Notes: generated from the letters alone by a model not told the origin. Shown: positions 34,726 through 44,755, counted from the first letter of the stretch. The stretch: DNA of 64,000 nucleotides from [Flexibacter] sp. ATCC 35103 (GCF_001975985.1 NZ_MTQF01000005.1:1-64000), one strand, 5' to 3'. Program-made: numbers and translations.

Positions 34726-35472
34726 CTAGATTACTTTCGCTTCGTTGTGTAATAAATTAACTAACTCATCTAAATTATCAGGAGAAACTAATTTTACTGC
34801 TGATTTAGGAGCTGGTTTTTCAAATTTCACTGCTTTTGTATTTACAGGAGCATCAACTGGCTCAAGAATAGTAAGTGCTTTTGTTCTTGCTGTCATAATT
34901 CCTCTCATGTTCGGGATACGCAAGTCTTTTTCTTCAACAAGACCTTTTTGTCCACCAATTATTAAAGGTAAAGTAGTGCTTACAGTTTCTTTTCCACCAT
35001 CAATTTCACGAACCGCTTTTACATTATTACTATCAACAGTAATAGAGGTACAAGAGTTTAAAAAGTTAGAACCTGTAATTCCTGCGATCATTCCAGGAAC
35101 CATTCCTCCATTATAATCTAAAGATTCTTTTCCTGCAATTACTAAATCGTAACCACCATTTTTAATTACTTCAGCAAGCTGTTTTGCAACAAAAAAACCA
35201 TCAGTAGGATTTGCGTTTACACGAATTGCTTCGTTTGCACCAATTGCCAATGCTTTACGTAAAGTTGGTTCAGTATCAGGACCTCCAACATTTACTACAG
35301 TTACAGTAGCGCCTTGTTGTTCCTGAAACCAGATAGCACGTGTCAAACCAAACTCGTCATTAGGATTAATTACATATTGTACACCGTTGGTATCAAATTC
35401 TGAATCACCATTGGAGAAGTTAATTTTTGAAGTAGTATCAGGCACGTGGCTGATGCAAACTAATATTTTCAT
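34726..35472 (-). CDS. etfB: Electron transfer flavoprotein subunit beta
   Basis: 248 residues. AMP-binding subunit of ETF: MKILVCISHVPDTTSKINF, NPNDEFGLTRAI, VIAGKESLDYNGGMVPGMIAG and IPNMRGIMTARTK. First gene of the etfBA operon. A -7-like box TAAATTTG lies on the minus strand at 35507-35514, 34 bp upstream of the ATG. Confidence 0.96.
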   Translation of the reverse strand: MKILVCISHVPDTTSKINFSNGDSEFDTNGVQYVINPNDEFGLTRAIWFQEQQGATVTVVNVGGPDTEPTLRKALAIGANEAIRVNANPTDGFFVAKQLAEVIKNGGYDLVIAGKESLDYNGGMVPGMIAGITGSNFLNSCTSITVDSNNVKAVREIDGGKETVSTTLPLIIGGQKGLVEEKDLRIPNMRGIMTARTKALTILEPVDAPVNTKAVKFEKPAPKSAVKLVSPDNLDELVNLLHNEAKVI

Positions 35473-35964
35473 AAGTATATATTTTATAATTTATAATATG
35501 CTTTGACAAATTTAGAAATTAAAATCGGAATAATATACTATGCGTGCATAATATTTTTTAAAAACTATTACGATTTCGCAGATTATGAAATTTAGAACTC
35601 TTTTTGGTGCAAACTAAAATATATAATTCATTCATTTGTACTGATTCTTAGGAATTTTGCAAAGCGGAGAATCTGAGCAACTATTAAATTTGGGCTGAAT
35701 TTATCTTACTTTACCAATGATTGCATTTTAGAGAAATAATTCTGTTAATTTTAGAATTAAACAAAAAGACCTGAATTTGTAAATTAAGCATTTTGATAAT
35801 GAAAATATGCTATTATATCGATTTCGTAAATGTCACAATAATTTTTAAAAAGTTAAAAGCGCAGGGCAGGAGTAAGATCATGTGATTTTAAATCTAATTT
35901 ATGCTTTTAAGTTATTTAAAATATTTATTTTTGCTCTTCAGAAAATTCAACATACAATATAAAT
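35473..35964. other. 492-bp divergent intergenic region etfB/pdhB
   Basis: No convincing gene. It holds the etfB -7 box (minus 35507-35514) and, close to pdhB, TATTTTTG (plus 35926-35933). A 28-codon ATG frame (35799-35885) has no promoter, composition bias or terminator and is not called. The middle part shows nothing recognisable. Confidence 0.55.
35926..35933 (+). promoter_or_regulatory. Putative pdhB promoter -7 box
   Basis: TATTTTTG, 31 bp before the pdhB ATG. No TTG at -33. Confidence 0.45.
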
Positions 35965-36942
35965 ATGAGAACAATACAATTTAGAGAGGCCATTTGCGAA
36001 GCGATGAGCGAAGAAATGCGTCACGATGAATCCATATATTTAATGGGCGAAGAAGTTGCAGAATACAACGGGGCATATAAAGCTTCAAAAGGAATGCTTG
36101 CTGAGTTTGGCGAAAAAAGAGTAATCGATACTCCAATTGCTGAGCTTGGTTTTACAGGAATTGCAGTAGGATCAGCGATGAACGGTTGTCGTCCTATTGT
36201 GGAGTACATGACTTTCAACTTCTGTTTAGTAGGTATTGATCAAATTATAAATAACGCTGCTAAAATGCGTCAAATGACAGGAGGACAATTTAATGTGCCT
36301 ATCGTTTTTCGTGGACCAACTGCTTCTGCAGGGCAATTAGGAGCGACTCACTCACAAGCTTTAGAAAACTGGTTTGCTAATACTCCGGGACTTAAAGTTG
36401 TTGTACCTTCAACTCCTTATGATGCAAAAGGACTTTTAAAATCTGCAATTCGTGATAATGATCCTGTAATCTTTATGGAGTCTGAGCAAATGTATGGTGA
36501 TAAAGGCGAAGTACCGGACGGAGAATATACAATTCCGTTAGGAGTTGCTGATGTTAAACGTGAAGGTAAAGATGTAACTATTGTTTCTTTTGGTAAAATT
36601 ATCAAAGAAGCTTTTATTGCAGCTGATGAATTAGAAAAAGAAGGTATTTCATGCGAAATTATCGATTTAAGAACAGTTCGTCCTATGGATAAAGATGCAA
36701 TCTTAAAATCTGTTAAAAAAACAAACCGTTTAGTAATCTTAGAAGAAGCGTGGCCATTTGCAAGTATTTCATCTGAAATTACATATATCGTTCAGGAACA
36801 AGCTTTTGATTTTCTTGATGCGCCAATTCAACGTATTACAACTGCAGATACACCTGCGCCTTACTCTCCTGTTTTACTAAAAGACTGGTTGCCAAATGCC
36901 GCTGATGTAGTAAAAGCAGTAAAGAAAGTAATGTATAAATAG
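35965..36942 (+). CDS. pdhB: Pyruvate dehydrogenase E1 component subunit beta
   Basis: 325 residues. Transketolase-like pyrimidine domain (about 1-180: TIQFREAICEAMSEEM, MGEEVAEYNGAYKASKGM, DTPIAELGFTGIAVGSAM, with the Glu that activates thiamine diphosphate expected in the EEV/GEE segment) and the C-terminal transketolase domain (about 195-320: IIDLRTVRPMDKDAI). Forms the alpha2beta2 E1 with PdhA, which is not in this window. The separate alpha/beta arrangement fits Bacteroidota. Confidence 0.95.
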   Translation: MRTIQFREAICEAMSEEMRHDESIYLMGEEVAEYNGAYKASKGMLAEFGEKRVIDTPIAELGFTGIAVGSAMNGCRPIVEYMTFNFCLVGIDQIINNAAKMRQMTGGQFNVPIVFRGPTASAGQLGATHSQALENWFANTPGLKVVVPSTPYDAKGLLKSAIRDNDPVIFMESEQMYGDKGEVPDGEYTIPLGVADVKREGKDVTIVSFGKIIKEAFIAADELEKEGISCEIIDLRTVRPMDKDAILKSVKKTNRLVILEEAWPFASISSEITYIVQEQAFDFLDAPIQRITTADTPAPYSPVLLKDWLPNAADVVKAVKKVMYK

Positions 36943-36960
36943 TAAACAAAACATACTTAT

Positions 36961-37000
36961 AAAACTTCATCAGTCATATTAATTGATGAAGTTTTTTTTT
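36961..37000 (+). terminator. Terminator of pdhB
   Basis: AAAACTTCATCA / TGATGAAGTTTT stem (36961-36972, 36984-36995), 11-base loop, followed by a T run that ends only 8 bp before the next ATG. Confidence 0.88.
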
Positions 37001-37008
37001 GCCAGATT

Positions 37009-39510
37009 ATGAAAAGAATAATTTTACTCAGCCTATTTTTTGTATTTGCGCTTGCAAATATTGCTACTGCACAAACGAAAGTGAGCGGAATTGTTTTGGA
37101 TAAATCTAATCAGCCAATACCTTTTGCAAATGTCGTTTTTAAAGGCTCGAATACCGGAATAGTTTCTAATGAAGACGGACGTTTTTATCTGGAATCTCCA
37201 ATTACTTATACGGCTTTATTAGTTACATCTGCAGGATTTTCAGATAGGGAAGTTCCATTGGAGAAAGCAGTGAACTATGATTTTAAAATAGTTTTAAGCG
37301 AAGCTGAGGCATTAAATGAAGTTGTAATCTTTACGGGAAAAACTTCTAAAAAAAATAATCCGGCACTGGATATATTGAGAAAAATTTGGGAAAGAAAACG
37401 TAAAAACGGGCTTTACCAATTTAACCAATATCAAATGCAAAAGTACGAGAAGGTTGAGTTTGATATGAACACAATTGATAGTGCTTTTATGAAAAACAAA
37501 CTCTTTAAAGGAATGGAGTTTGTGTTTAATCATGTTGATACTTCAGATGTTACCGGAAAAACTTATTTGCCAATCTTTATCAATGAATCTGTTTATGATG
37601 TTTATGGCGATAATAAATTAAAGAAAGTAAAAGAAAATCTAAACGGAAGTAAAACATCCGGTTTCAACGGAAATCAGCAAATCTTATCATTTGTAAAAGA
37701 TCTTTATTCAGATTATAATATTTACGATAATCACCTTACCTTTTTTGACAAAAGTTTTACAAGCCCGCTTTCCAAAACCGGAATTGATGTTTATAATTAT
37801 GTCCTGAAAGACAGTGCTTACATCGATAAAAAATGGTGTTATAACATTGTATTTTATCCAAGACGTAAAAATGAATTAACTTTTAAAGGAGATTTTTGGG
37901 TAAACGATACCACTTTTGCGATCAAGAAAATTAATATGGGTGTTACTAAAAGCGCCAATATTAACTGGGTAAAAGATATTTATATAGAGCAGGAATTTGA
38001 AGTAGAAAATGATTCTGTTTTTCTATTGACCCGCGATTATATGATGTCGGATTTTGCTTTGAATAAAAAAGAAAAATCTAAAGGAGTTTATGGTAAAAGA
38101 ACAACTTTGTATCGTAACCATAAATTTAATCTTCAAAAACCGGAGAAGTTTTATAAAGAAGAAGTCAATTTTATAGATAATGCTGTTTATGAACGACCGC
38201 CGGAATTTTGGGATGAAAATCGTTTTGAAAAATTAAACAAGGATGAAGCCGGTATTTATAAAATGCTGGATACTTTGCAAACGGTCAAGCGATTTAAGCA
38301 ACTTTATAATTTAGTTTCTATTTTAGGAAGTGGTTATGTGGAGTTTAAAAATTTCGACTACGGTCCTATTTTTTCTACGTTTGGATATAATGAAGTTGAA
38401 GGATTGAGATTAAGAGTAGGTGGAAGAACTTATTTTGGACCAAACGATCCATGGCGTGTACAAGCCTATACCGCTTACGGATTTGATGATAATAAATTCA
38501 AATACGGAGTTTCAGGAAAGTGGATGGTTGACAAGAAAAAACGTGTCATCATTTCTGGAGGAAACAGGCGTGATATCGAGCAAATTGGTGCCAGTTTAAC
38601 CACGACAAATGATATTTTAGGACGAAGTTTTGCTTCTTCGGCATTATTTACAACAGGAAGTAACGGAAAACTAACCAATATTAATTTGAGTAACGTTTCG
38701 GTAGAAATGGAGCCCATAAAAAACTTTGTTGTTCAGGCTGGTATTTCATATAGAACATTAGAATCGGCATCACCAACTTTTAGTTTAGATTATTATACGA
38801 CTTTGCCAACGCCAGCAAATCCTGCAGGTGTAATACAAAGTGCAGTAAAACAGTTTGAAGCCAATGTACAGTTTGAACTTATGCCAAAACGTAAAACTAT
38901 TGGTTTTGGAGTTGAAAGAGATCTTGTAGATAGTCCGTTTAGTCATTTCTTTGTTAATTTTAGTTATGGACTTAAAGGAGTTATGCAAAGTGATTTTGCT
39001 TACGAGAAAATACAATTATTCTACAAGCAACCTATTATTATTGGACCATTAGGAAGATCAAATATTATTCTAGAAACGGGGAAAACCTTTGGTACAATTC
39101 CGTTGGGATTAATGAGTGTAATTCCGGGTAACCAGACTTATTTTACGATAGAAAACACGTTTAGTAACTTAAATTTCTACGAGTTTATTACAGATCAGTA
39201 CACTACTTTACAATGGAATCATGATTTTGGCGGAAGATTATTTGCCAGAGTGCCGTTTATGAGAAAACTAAACTGGAGAGAATTCATTGGCGTAAAAGGA
39301 GTTTACGGAACAATCTCAAATGCTAATAGAGCAATCAACGCATCAGATCAACCGTACAATGCGCCAGAAAATGTATATTGGGAATATAATGCCGGAATTG
39401 GAAATATCTTTAAGGTATTCCGTATCGATTTCTCCTGGAGAGGAAGTTATTTAAACACTCCGGATGCTAATAAATTTGCAGTAAAAGGATCTTTCGGATT
39501 TTATTTCTAA
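37009..39510 (+). CDS. DUF5686 and carboxypeptidase-like regulatory domain protein
   Basis: 833 residues. Signal peptide (about 1-21, ending TATAQ), a CarboxypepD_reg-like beta sandwich (about 24-105: VSGIVLDKSNQPIPFANVVFKGS, EDGRFYLESP), then the DUF5686 region with a large outer membrane barrel ending in VKGSFGFYF. Widespread in Bacteroidota, function unknown. It resembles TonB receptors in its N-domain but has no plug. It starts 8 bp after the pdhB terminator, so its transcription either reads through or starts inside pdhB. Confidence 0.88.
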   Translation: MKRIILLSLFFVFALANIATAQTKVSGIVLDKSNQPIPFANVVFKGSNTGIVSNEDGRFYLESPITYTALLVTSAGFSDREVPLEKAVNYDFKIVLSEAEALNEVVIFTGKTSKKNNPALDILRKIWERKRKNGLYQFNQYQMQKYEKVEFDMNTIDSAFMKNKLFKGMEFVFNHVDTSDVTGKTYLPIFINESVYDVYGDNKLKKVKENLNGSKTSGFNGNQQILSFVKDLYSDYNIYDNHLTFFDKSFTSPLSKTGIDVYNYVLKDSAYIDKKWCYNIVFYPRRKNELTFKGDFWVNDTTFAIKKINMGVTKSANINWVKDIYIEQEFEVENDSVFLLTRDYMMSDFALNKKEKSKGVYGKRTTLYRNHKFNLQKPEKFYKEEVNFIDNAVYERPPEFWDENRFEKLNKDEAGIYKMLDTLQTVKRFKQLYNLVSILGSGYVEFKNFDYGPIFSTFGYNEVEGLRLRVGGRTYFGPNDPWRVQAYTAYGFDDNKFKYGVSGKWMVDKKKRVIISGGNRRDIEQIGASLTTTNDILGRSFASSALFTTGSNGKLTNINLSNVSVEMEPIKNFVVQAGISYRTLESASPTFSLDYYTTLPTPANPAGVIQSAVKQFEANVQFELMPKRKTIGFGVERDLVDSPFSHFFVNFSYGLKGVMQSDFAYEKIQLFYKQPIIIGPLGRSNIILETGKTFGTIPLGLMSVIPGNQTYFTIENTFSNLNFYEFITDQYTTLQWNHDFGGRLFARVPFMRKLNWREFIGVKGVYGTISNANRAINASDQPYNAPENVYWEYNAGIGNIFKVFRIDFSWRGSYLNTPDANKFAVKGSFGFYF

Positions 39511-39561
39511 CCATCATTTAGATTCTTCGCTTTCATAATTATAATTAACAAATAATATTTT

Positions 39562-40614
39562 ATGAGTGAAAACCAAGTGGGTAATAAAATGAGCTGGACA
39601 ACTAATCTTAGGGTTGTAGCAACGATTAGTGTGATTGTTGTACATGTTACAGCAGAGATTTTATATCAATATGGTTATGTCTCGAATTTTGTTTGGTCAA
39701 CAGGAAATGTTTATGATAGTTTAGCGCGTTTTTGTGTGCCTGTATTTGTGATGCTAACCGGAGTATTGATGTTAAGCAGAACATATGAATTAAACGAATT
39801 CCTCAAAAAAAGATTTTCACGAATAGTTTTACCTTTCTTATTTTGGAGCCTTGTTTATGCAATGTTTGCAGTAAACGATAATATTTCTGCAGGTCATGAA
39901 ATGTCTTTTTTGGAAATTATCGAATGGGTAATTCATCTATTACTAAATGGCAGTTCTTATCATCTCTGGTATATTTATATGATTATTGGGATATATCTAT
40001 TTGTACCCATCATAAGTAAATGGATTCAAAACGCTACGGAAAAAGAAATCTTATATTTTATATCCATATGGATTTTTACTTTATTTATCAATCAGCCAGT
40101 TTTATGCACATTCAGAATTAATATCGATTTAACCTATTTTTCGGGGTTTATTGGATATTTGGTTTTAGGATATTATTTGTCAATTAAGTCTTTTGCTTAT
40201 AGTAAGAGAATAATTAATGTGATTGCGGTCTTTCTAATCTTTATTGGAGTTAGCATTACTATATTCGGGACCTATTTTTTATCTCACGAGAACAATAATT
40301 TTGAAGGATATTTTTATGATTATGATACTTTAAACGTTTTAATGGTCTGTGTTGGTCTTTTTCTTTTCTTTAAGAATTTAGAAATCTCTAATCCAACAGT
40401 ACTAAAAATTAGTAATTTTATTAGTAAATACAGTTATGGGATTTATCTGCTACACATTCTAATTTTACGATTCTTGTGGGCAATTAAAATAGATTATGAT
40501 TTTATACATCCCTTATTTGCAATTCCTTTAGTAACTTTAATTTGTTTATTGATTTCGATTTTGGTTATATATTCATTAAATAAATTGCCTTATGGGAAAT
40601 ATATATCAGGATAG
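39562..40614 (+). CDS. Acyltransferase family 3 membrane protein
   Basis: 350 residues with about ten membrane segments. Acyl_transf_3 fold: N-terminal NLRVVATISVIVVHVTAEIL, with the conserved His of the VHV motif, RFCVPVFVMLTGVLML, and the central SSYHLWYIYMIIGIYLFVPII. Transfers acetyl or other acyl groups to surface polysaccharide or lipid sugars; the acceptor is not predictable. 51 bp after the DUF5686 gene; probably same transcript. Confidence 0.9.
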   Translation: MSENQVGNKMSWTTNLRVVATISVIVVHVTAEILYQYGYVSNFVWSTGNVYDSLARFCVPVFVMLTGVLMLSRTYELNEFLKKRFSRIVLPFLFWSLVYAMFAVNDNISAGHEMSFLEIIEWVIHLLLNGSSYHLWYIYMIIGIYLFVPIISKWIQNATEKEILYFISIWIFTLFINQPVLCTFRINIDLTYFSGFIGYLVLGYYLSIKSFAYSKRIINVIAVFLIFIGVSITIFGTYFLSHENNNFEGYFYDYDTLNVLMVCVGLFLFFKNLEISNPTVLKISNFISKYSYGIYLLHILILRFLWAIKIDYDFIHPLFAIPLVTLICLLISILVIYSLNKLPYGKYISG

Positions 40615-40811
40615 AATAATTTAAAAATCTGCGTGAAAACAAACTTTGCGACTCCGCATCTTTGCGAGAGATTTTTATTTAATTTTAGGAGCTATTCCGA
40701 TCCCGAAGCTTCGAACCGCACAAAAGGATTTCCACTTCAAACGAAGTTCACTGAACTCCGATTAAAATGAAAATTAAGTGAAGTAATCGGGGCTAAAAAA
40801 AACTCTCAGAT

Positions 40812-41411
40812 ATGCAAGAAGCTATTGATTTTCTATCCACTAAAAATCCAATATTTCAGGAAATCATTGAGAAGTATGGATTACCGCAAATCCCGAAACG
40901 TCCGCAAGGTTTCGAAACTTTGGTATTGCTGATCCTTGAACAGCAGGTTTAGATAGATTCGGCGAAAGCCACATTCTTAAAAATAAAAGCTTACACGACT
41001 TGCAATCCAGAAACAATGTCGGTTTTATCAGATGAAGAATTTAGAAATCTTGGTGTAAGTCGGCAAAAAACAAAATATATTAAAATTCTGGCTGATGCTG
41101 TTTTAAGCAAAGAACTTGACATTGAAAGTTTATCCTCAAAATCAGCAAAAGAAGTTCGGGAAGAGCTCATTAAATTAAAAGGAATAGGAAATTGGACCAT
41201 CGATATTTACTTAATGTTCTGTCTTCAGGAACCTGATTTAATTCCGTTAGGCGATATTGCAGTTATAAATACGATCAAAGAATTGCTTAATATTCACGAT
41301 AAACTCGAAATGGAAATTCATGCACAACAATGGAGTCCGTATCGCTCTTATGCCACATATTTGCTGTGGCATTATTATTTAAATAAACGAAATAGAAAGA
41401 TTACCTATTAA
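40812..41411 (+). pseudogene. AlkA-like DNA-3-methyladenine glycosylase, interrupted by a TAG
   Basis: One frame of 200 codons reads as an HhH-GPD DNA glycosylase apart from a single in-frame TAG at 40950-40952. Before it: MQEAIDFLSTKNPIF ... LVLLILEQQV; after it: IDSAKATFLKIKAY ... LKGIGNWTIDIYLMF (helix-hairpin-helix) and LIPLGDIAV (catalytic Asp). The stop falls in the conserved QQVS motif where Ser is expected, so TCG to TAG is the likely change. Excision of alkylated purines is presumably lost. An ATG at 41016 could give only the C-terminal 131 residues. Could also be a sequencing error. Confidence 0.85.
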
Positions 41412-41480
41412 CTGTCTGTTATATAAATGGAAAAGTATATTAATTAATGAATAAATACATAGATTAATGTGCTTTTTGTA

Positions 41481-41510
41481 TTGCAAAAAAGGATTCTTTA
41501 GTTACTTTTG
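41481..41510 (+). promoter_or_regulatory. ppa promoter (TTG-N19-TACTTTTG)
   Basis: TTG at 41481-41483 and TACTTTTG at 41503-41510, 19 bp apart, a full match to the Bacteroidota -33/-7 consensus. Ends 33 bp before the ATG. Confidence 0.75.
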
Positions 41511-41543
41511 CAATCGAAATTATAGAAATAATAAAAAACGAAA

Positions 41544-42074
41544 ATGACCGCAGACAAACTAACAACTTTCGATGTATTAATCGAAATACCACGTGGAAGT
41601 AGAAATAAATACGAGTACGATTTTGAAATCAAAAGAATGCGTTTTGACAGAATGTTATTCTCTTCAATGATGTATCCTGCTGATTACGGATTTATTCCTG
41701 AAACTTTAGCACTTGACGGAGATCCTCTTGATGTATTGGTTTTGGTAAACGAACCAACTTTTCCAGGATGTGTTATGGAAGTAAAACCAATTGGTGTTTT
41801 CCATATGGCAGATGATAAAGGACCGGATGAAAAAATTATTTGTGTACCTGTTTCAGATCCAATCTGGAACTCTTTGACAGATCTTTCAGATATGAACCCA
41901 CACTTAGTGAAAGAAATTGAGCATTTCTTTCAGGTTTATAAAGATCTTGAAAATAAAAAAGTAGATGTAGAAGGATGGGGAGACGTAAACGAAGCTTTTG
42001 CAATTATTGCTGAGTGTACAAAACGTTTTAACGATATTGAAAATAAACCAGAGGGATTATTTAGTATTAAATAA
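41544..42074 (+). CDS. ppa: Soluble inorganic pyrophosphatase (family I)
   Basis: 176 residues. Mg-dependent hydrolysis of pyrophosphate in the cytoplasm. Visible: FDVLIEIPRGSRNKYEYD, YPADYGFIPETLALDGDPLDVLVL (metal-binding acids in DGDPLDVL) and DDKGPDEKIICVP. It is followed immediately by a gene for a membrane-bound pyrophosphatase, so the cell encodes both a soluble and an ion-pumping pathway for PPi side by side. Confidence 0.97.
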   Translation: MTADKLTTFDVLIEIPRGSRNKYEYDFEIKRMRFDRMLFSSMMYPADYGFIPETLALDGDPLDVLVLVNEPTFPGCVMEVKPIGVFHMADDKGPDEKIICVPVSDPIWNSLTDLSDMNPHLVKEIEHFFQVYKDLENKKVDVEGWGDVNEAFAIIAECTKRFNDIENKPEGLFSIK

Positions 42075-42094
42075 ATTTAACCCTATTCTATTAT

Positions 42095-42132
42095 AAAAAA
42101 AGCAATACTACCGTCAGGAGTATTGCTTTTTT
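42095..42132 (+). terminator. Terminator of ppa
   Basis: AGCAATACT / AGTATTGCT stem (42101-42109, 42119-42127), 9-base loop, A and T tracts. Confidence 0.9.
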
Positions 42133-42188
42133 GTTTAAATTCGTTTTAGTTAGTTTATTGAATATTAACCAATAACCATTAAAATATT

Positions 42189-44738
42189 ATGAACGAATTT
42201 ATGATTTACTTGCCAATTGTCATGGCGATTATAGGATTACTTTTCATGGGAATAAAAAGGACTTGGGTTTTAAAACAGGATGCTGGCGATGGCAAGATGA
42301 AAGAGATCTCTGATCACATTTATGAAGGCGCACTGGCATTTTTAAAAGCGGAATACCGATTGCTGACTTTTTTTGTAATTGGAGCCAGTTTAGTTTTAGC
42401 CGGAATATCTTTTATTGTTCCTACTACACATATATTAATAGTGGTGGCGTTTATTTTTGGTGCATTTTTCTCTGCTTTAGCCGGAAATATGGGAATGAAA
42501 ATAGCCACTAAAACAAATGTCAGAACAACTCAGGCTGCTCGTACAAGTTTGCCACAAGCCTTGAAGGTTTCTTTTGGTGGTGGTACTGTAATGGGTTTAG
42601 GTGTTGCAGGTCTGGCAGTTTTAGGCTTAACAGGTTTTTTTATTGTTTTCTTTCAAATATTCATGAACGGGGTTTGGACCTCATCAGATGATATGACTAA
42701 GGTTTTAGAGACTTTAGCGGGTTTTTCGCTTGGCGCAGAATCCATTGCGCTGTTTGCCAGAGTTGGTGGCGGAATCTATACAAAAGCAGCCGATGTTGGT
42801 GCGGATTTAGTAGGTAAAGTCGAAGCTGGAATTCCGGAAGATGATCCTCGTAATCCTGCTACAATTGCAGATAACGTAGGGGATAATGTTGGGGATGTTG
42901 CAGGAATGGGAGCCGATTTATTTGGTTCGTACGTAGCAACAGTTTTAGCAGCAATGGTTTTAGGAAACTATGTTATTAAAGATATGGGCGGAAATATTCA
43001 GGATATTTTTGGAGGTATTGGTCCAATTTTATTACCAATGGCAATTGCCGGTTTCGGAATCTTATTTTCGATTATTGGAACAACACTGGTAAAAATTACC
43101 GATGACAATGCAAAAGAAGCTCAGGTACAAAAAGCATTAAATATAGGAAACTGGGTTTCGATTGTGTTAACGGCAATCGCCTGTTTCTTTCTGGTAAAAT
43201 ATATGTTACCGGAAACTATGCAAATGAGCTTTTTTGGCGAAGGTTCTAAAGATATTTCGTCAATGCGTGTTTTTTATGCAACTTTAGTTGGTTTAGTTGT
43301 TGGTGGAGCGATTTCATCAGTAACAGAATATTATACAGGATTAGGGACAAAACCAGTTATGGCAATTGTACAAAAATCATCTACAGGAGCAGGGACAAAC
43401 GTTATTGCAGGTTTGGCAACAGGAATGATTTCTACTTTTCCAACTGTATTATTGTTTGCTGCGGCAATCTGGATTTCGTATGCTTTAGCAGGATTTTACG
43501 GAGTGGCTCTAGCGGCTTCGGCAATGATGGCTACAACAGCAATGCAATTAGCAATTGATGCTTTTGGACCAATATCTGACAATGCCGGAGGAATTGCCGA
43601 AATGAGCGAATTACCAAAAGAAGTTCGTACCAGAACTGATATTTTAGATTCAGTAGGAAATACAACTGCAGCAACCGGAAAAGGTTTTGCGATTGCCTCT
43701 GCAGCTTTAACTTCATTAGCTTTATTTGCGGCTTATGTAACTTTTACAGGTATTGACGGAATAAATATTTTTAAAGCGCCGGTTTTAGCCATGTTATTTG
43801 TGGGCGGAATGATTCCGGTGGTTTTCTCAGCTTTAGCGATGAATTCTGTTGGAAAAGCTGCTATGGATATGGTTTACGAAGTACGTCGTCAATTCAAGGA
43901 AATTCCCGGAATTATGGAAGGAACCGGAAAACCGGAATACGGAAAATGTGTTGAAATCTCAACAAAAGCTGCTTTACGCGAAATGATGCTGCCAGGGATA
44001 TTAACGATTGGTTTCCCGATTGCAATTGTAATTTTAGGAAAATTAGTTTACGCAGATAACAATCAGTTAATTGCTGAAATGTTAGGAGGATATATGGCTG
44101 GAGTTACCGTTTCAGGAGTACTTTGGGCAGTTTTTCAAAACAATGCCGGAGGCGCCTGGGATAATGCCAAAAAATCTTTTGAAGCAGGAGTTATGATCAA
44201 TGGCGAAATGACATATAAAGGTTCTGATGCACATAAAGCTGCCGTAACCGGAGATACAGTTGGAGATCCGTTTAAAGACACTTCGGGACCATCAATGAAT
44301 ATTTTAATCAAATTAACTTGTTTGATTGGTTTGGTAATTGCACCTATTTTAGGTGAAGGACATTCGGCTTCAGGTTTGGCAGAAAAAGGTTCATGTTGTG
44401 CCAAAACAGAGATGCACGCAGGTGGAGTTTCTAAATGCGGAGACCTTTCAATGATGACGAAAGAAGAATGTATTAAAATGTGCAAAGAAAAAGGATGCAC
44501 AGCCGAAGAAACTGCAAAATGTTTGGCTCATTATGATGTAAACGGAAAATATACACATCAAAAAACAGATTGTTTTGATACTACTAAATATGCCAAAAAC
44601 AGACTTGAAGTTAATTTAGCTACTGTGAATGGTGTTACAACGGGAACTGTAACAAAAACAGAAAACGGTAAAACAACTACCGAAGTTTATGAAGGTACAG
44701 AAGCTGAAGTAAAAGCAAAAATTGAAGCTGCGAAATAA
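42189..44738 (+). CDS. hppA: Membrane-bound K+-dependent ion-pumping pyrophosphatase with Cys-rich C-terminal tail
   Basis: 849 residues. About 16 membrane helices (residues 1-725). PPi/Mg-binding motifs GGGIYTKAADVGADLVGKVE (described in parts), DDPRNPATIADNVGDNVGDVAGMG and the C-terminal GDTVGDPFKDTSGPS. The GNTTAATGKG motif has Ala where K+-independent enzymes have Lys, so it should be K+-dependent. Pumps H+ or Na+ with PPi hydrolysis. Odd: residues 726-849 add a soluble tail with eight Cys (736, 737, 750, 761, 765, 770, 778, 795) not part of the normal family. By topology the tail should be outside the cytoplasmic membrane. Confidence 0.95.
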   Translation: MNEFMIYLPIVMAIIGLLFMGIKRTWVLKQDAGDGKMKEISDHIYEGALAFLKAEYRLLTFFVIGASLVLAGISFIVPTTHILIVVAFIFGAFFSALAGNMGMKIATKTNVRTTQAARTSLPQALKVSFGGGTVMGLGVAGLAVLGLTGFFIVFFQIFMNGVWTSSDDMTKVLETLAGFSLGAESIALFARVGGGIYTKAADVGADLVGKVEAGIPEDDPRNPATIADNVGDNVGDVAGMGADLFGSYVATVLAAMVLGNYVIKDMGGNIQDIFGGIGPILLPMAIAGFGILFSIIGTTLVKITDDNAKEAQVQKALNIGNWVSIVLTAIACFFLVKYMLPETMQMSFFGEGSKDISSMRVFYATLVGLVVGGAISSVTEYYTGLGTKPVMAIVQKSSTGAGTNVIAGLATGMISTFPTVLLFAAAIWISYALAGFYGVALAASAMMATTAMQLAIDAFGPISDNAGGIAEMSELPKEVRTRTDILDSVGNTTAATGKGFAIASAALTSLALFAAYVTFTGIDGINIFKAPVLAMLFVGGMIPVVFSALAMNSVGKAAMDMVYEVRRQFKEIPGIMEGTGKPEYGKCVEISTKAALREMMLPGILTIGFPIAIVILGKLVYADNNQLIAEMLGGYMAGVTVSGVLWAVFQNNAGGAWDNAKKSFEAGVMINGEMTYKGSDAHKAAVTGDTVGDPFKDTSGPSMNILIKLTCLIGLVIAPILGEGHSASGLAEKGSCCAKTEMHAGGVSKCGDLSMMTKEECIKMCKEKGCTAEETAKCLAHYDVNGKYTHQKTDCFDTTKYAKNRLEVNLATVNGVTTGTVTKTENGKTTTEVYEGTEAEVKAKIEAAK

Positions 44739-44755
44739 TTTAGCAATATATCTAT

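Noticed and set aside
35799..35885. 28-codon ATG frame upstream of pdhB, possible leader peptide
   Set aside because: No amino-acid bias, no following terminator/antiterminator, no promoter box close by; expected by chance in 490 bp.
40950..40952. Recoding of TAG (read-through or selenocysteine/pyrrolysine-like) in the glycosylase
   Set aside because: TAG has no recoding signal here and the other genes use TAG as a normal stop (leader ORF at 60563, for example); a point mutation is simpler.
44135..44500. 121-codon minus-strand frame opposite the pyrophosphatase tail
   Set aside because: Shadow of hppA; the plus frame has the conserved GDTVGDPFKDTSGPS motif in this stretch.
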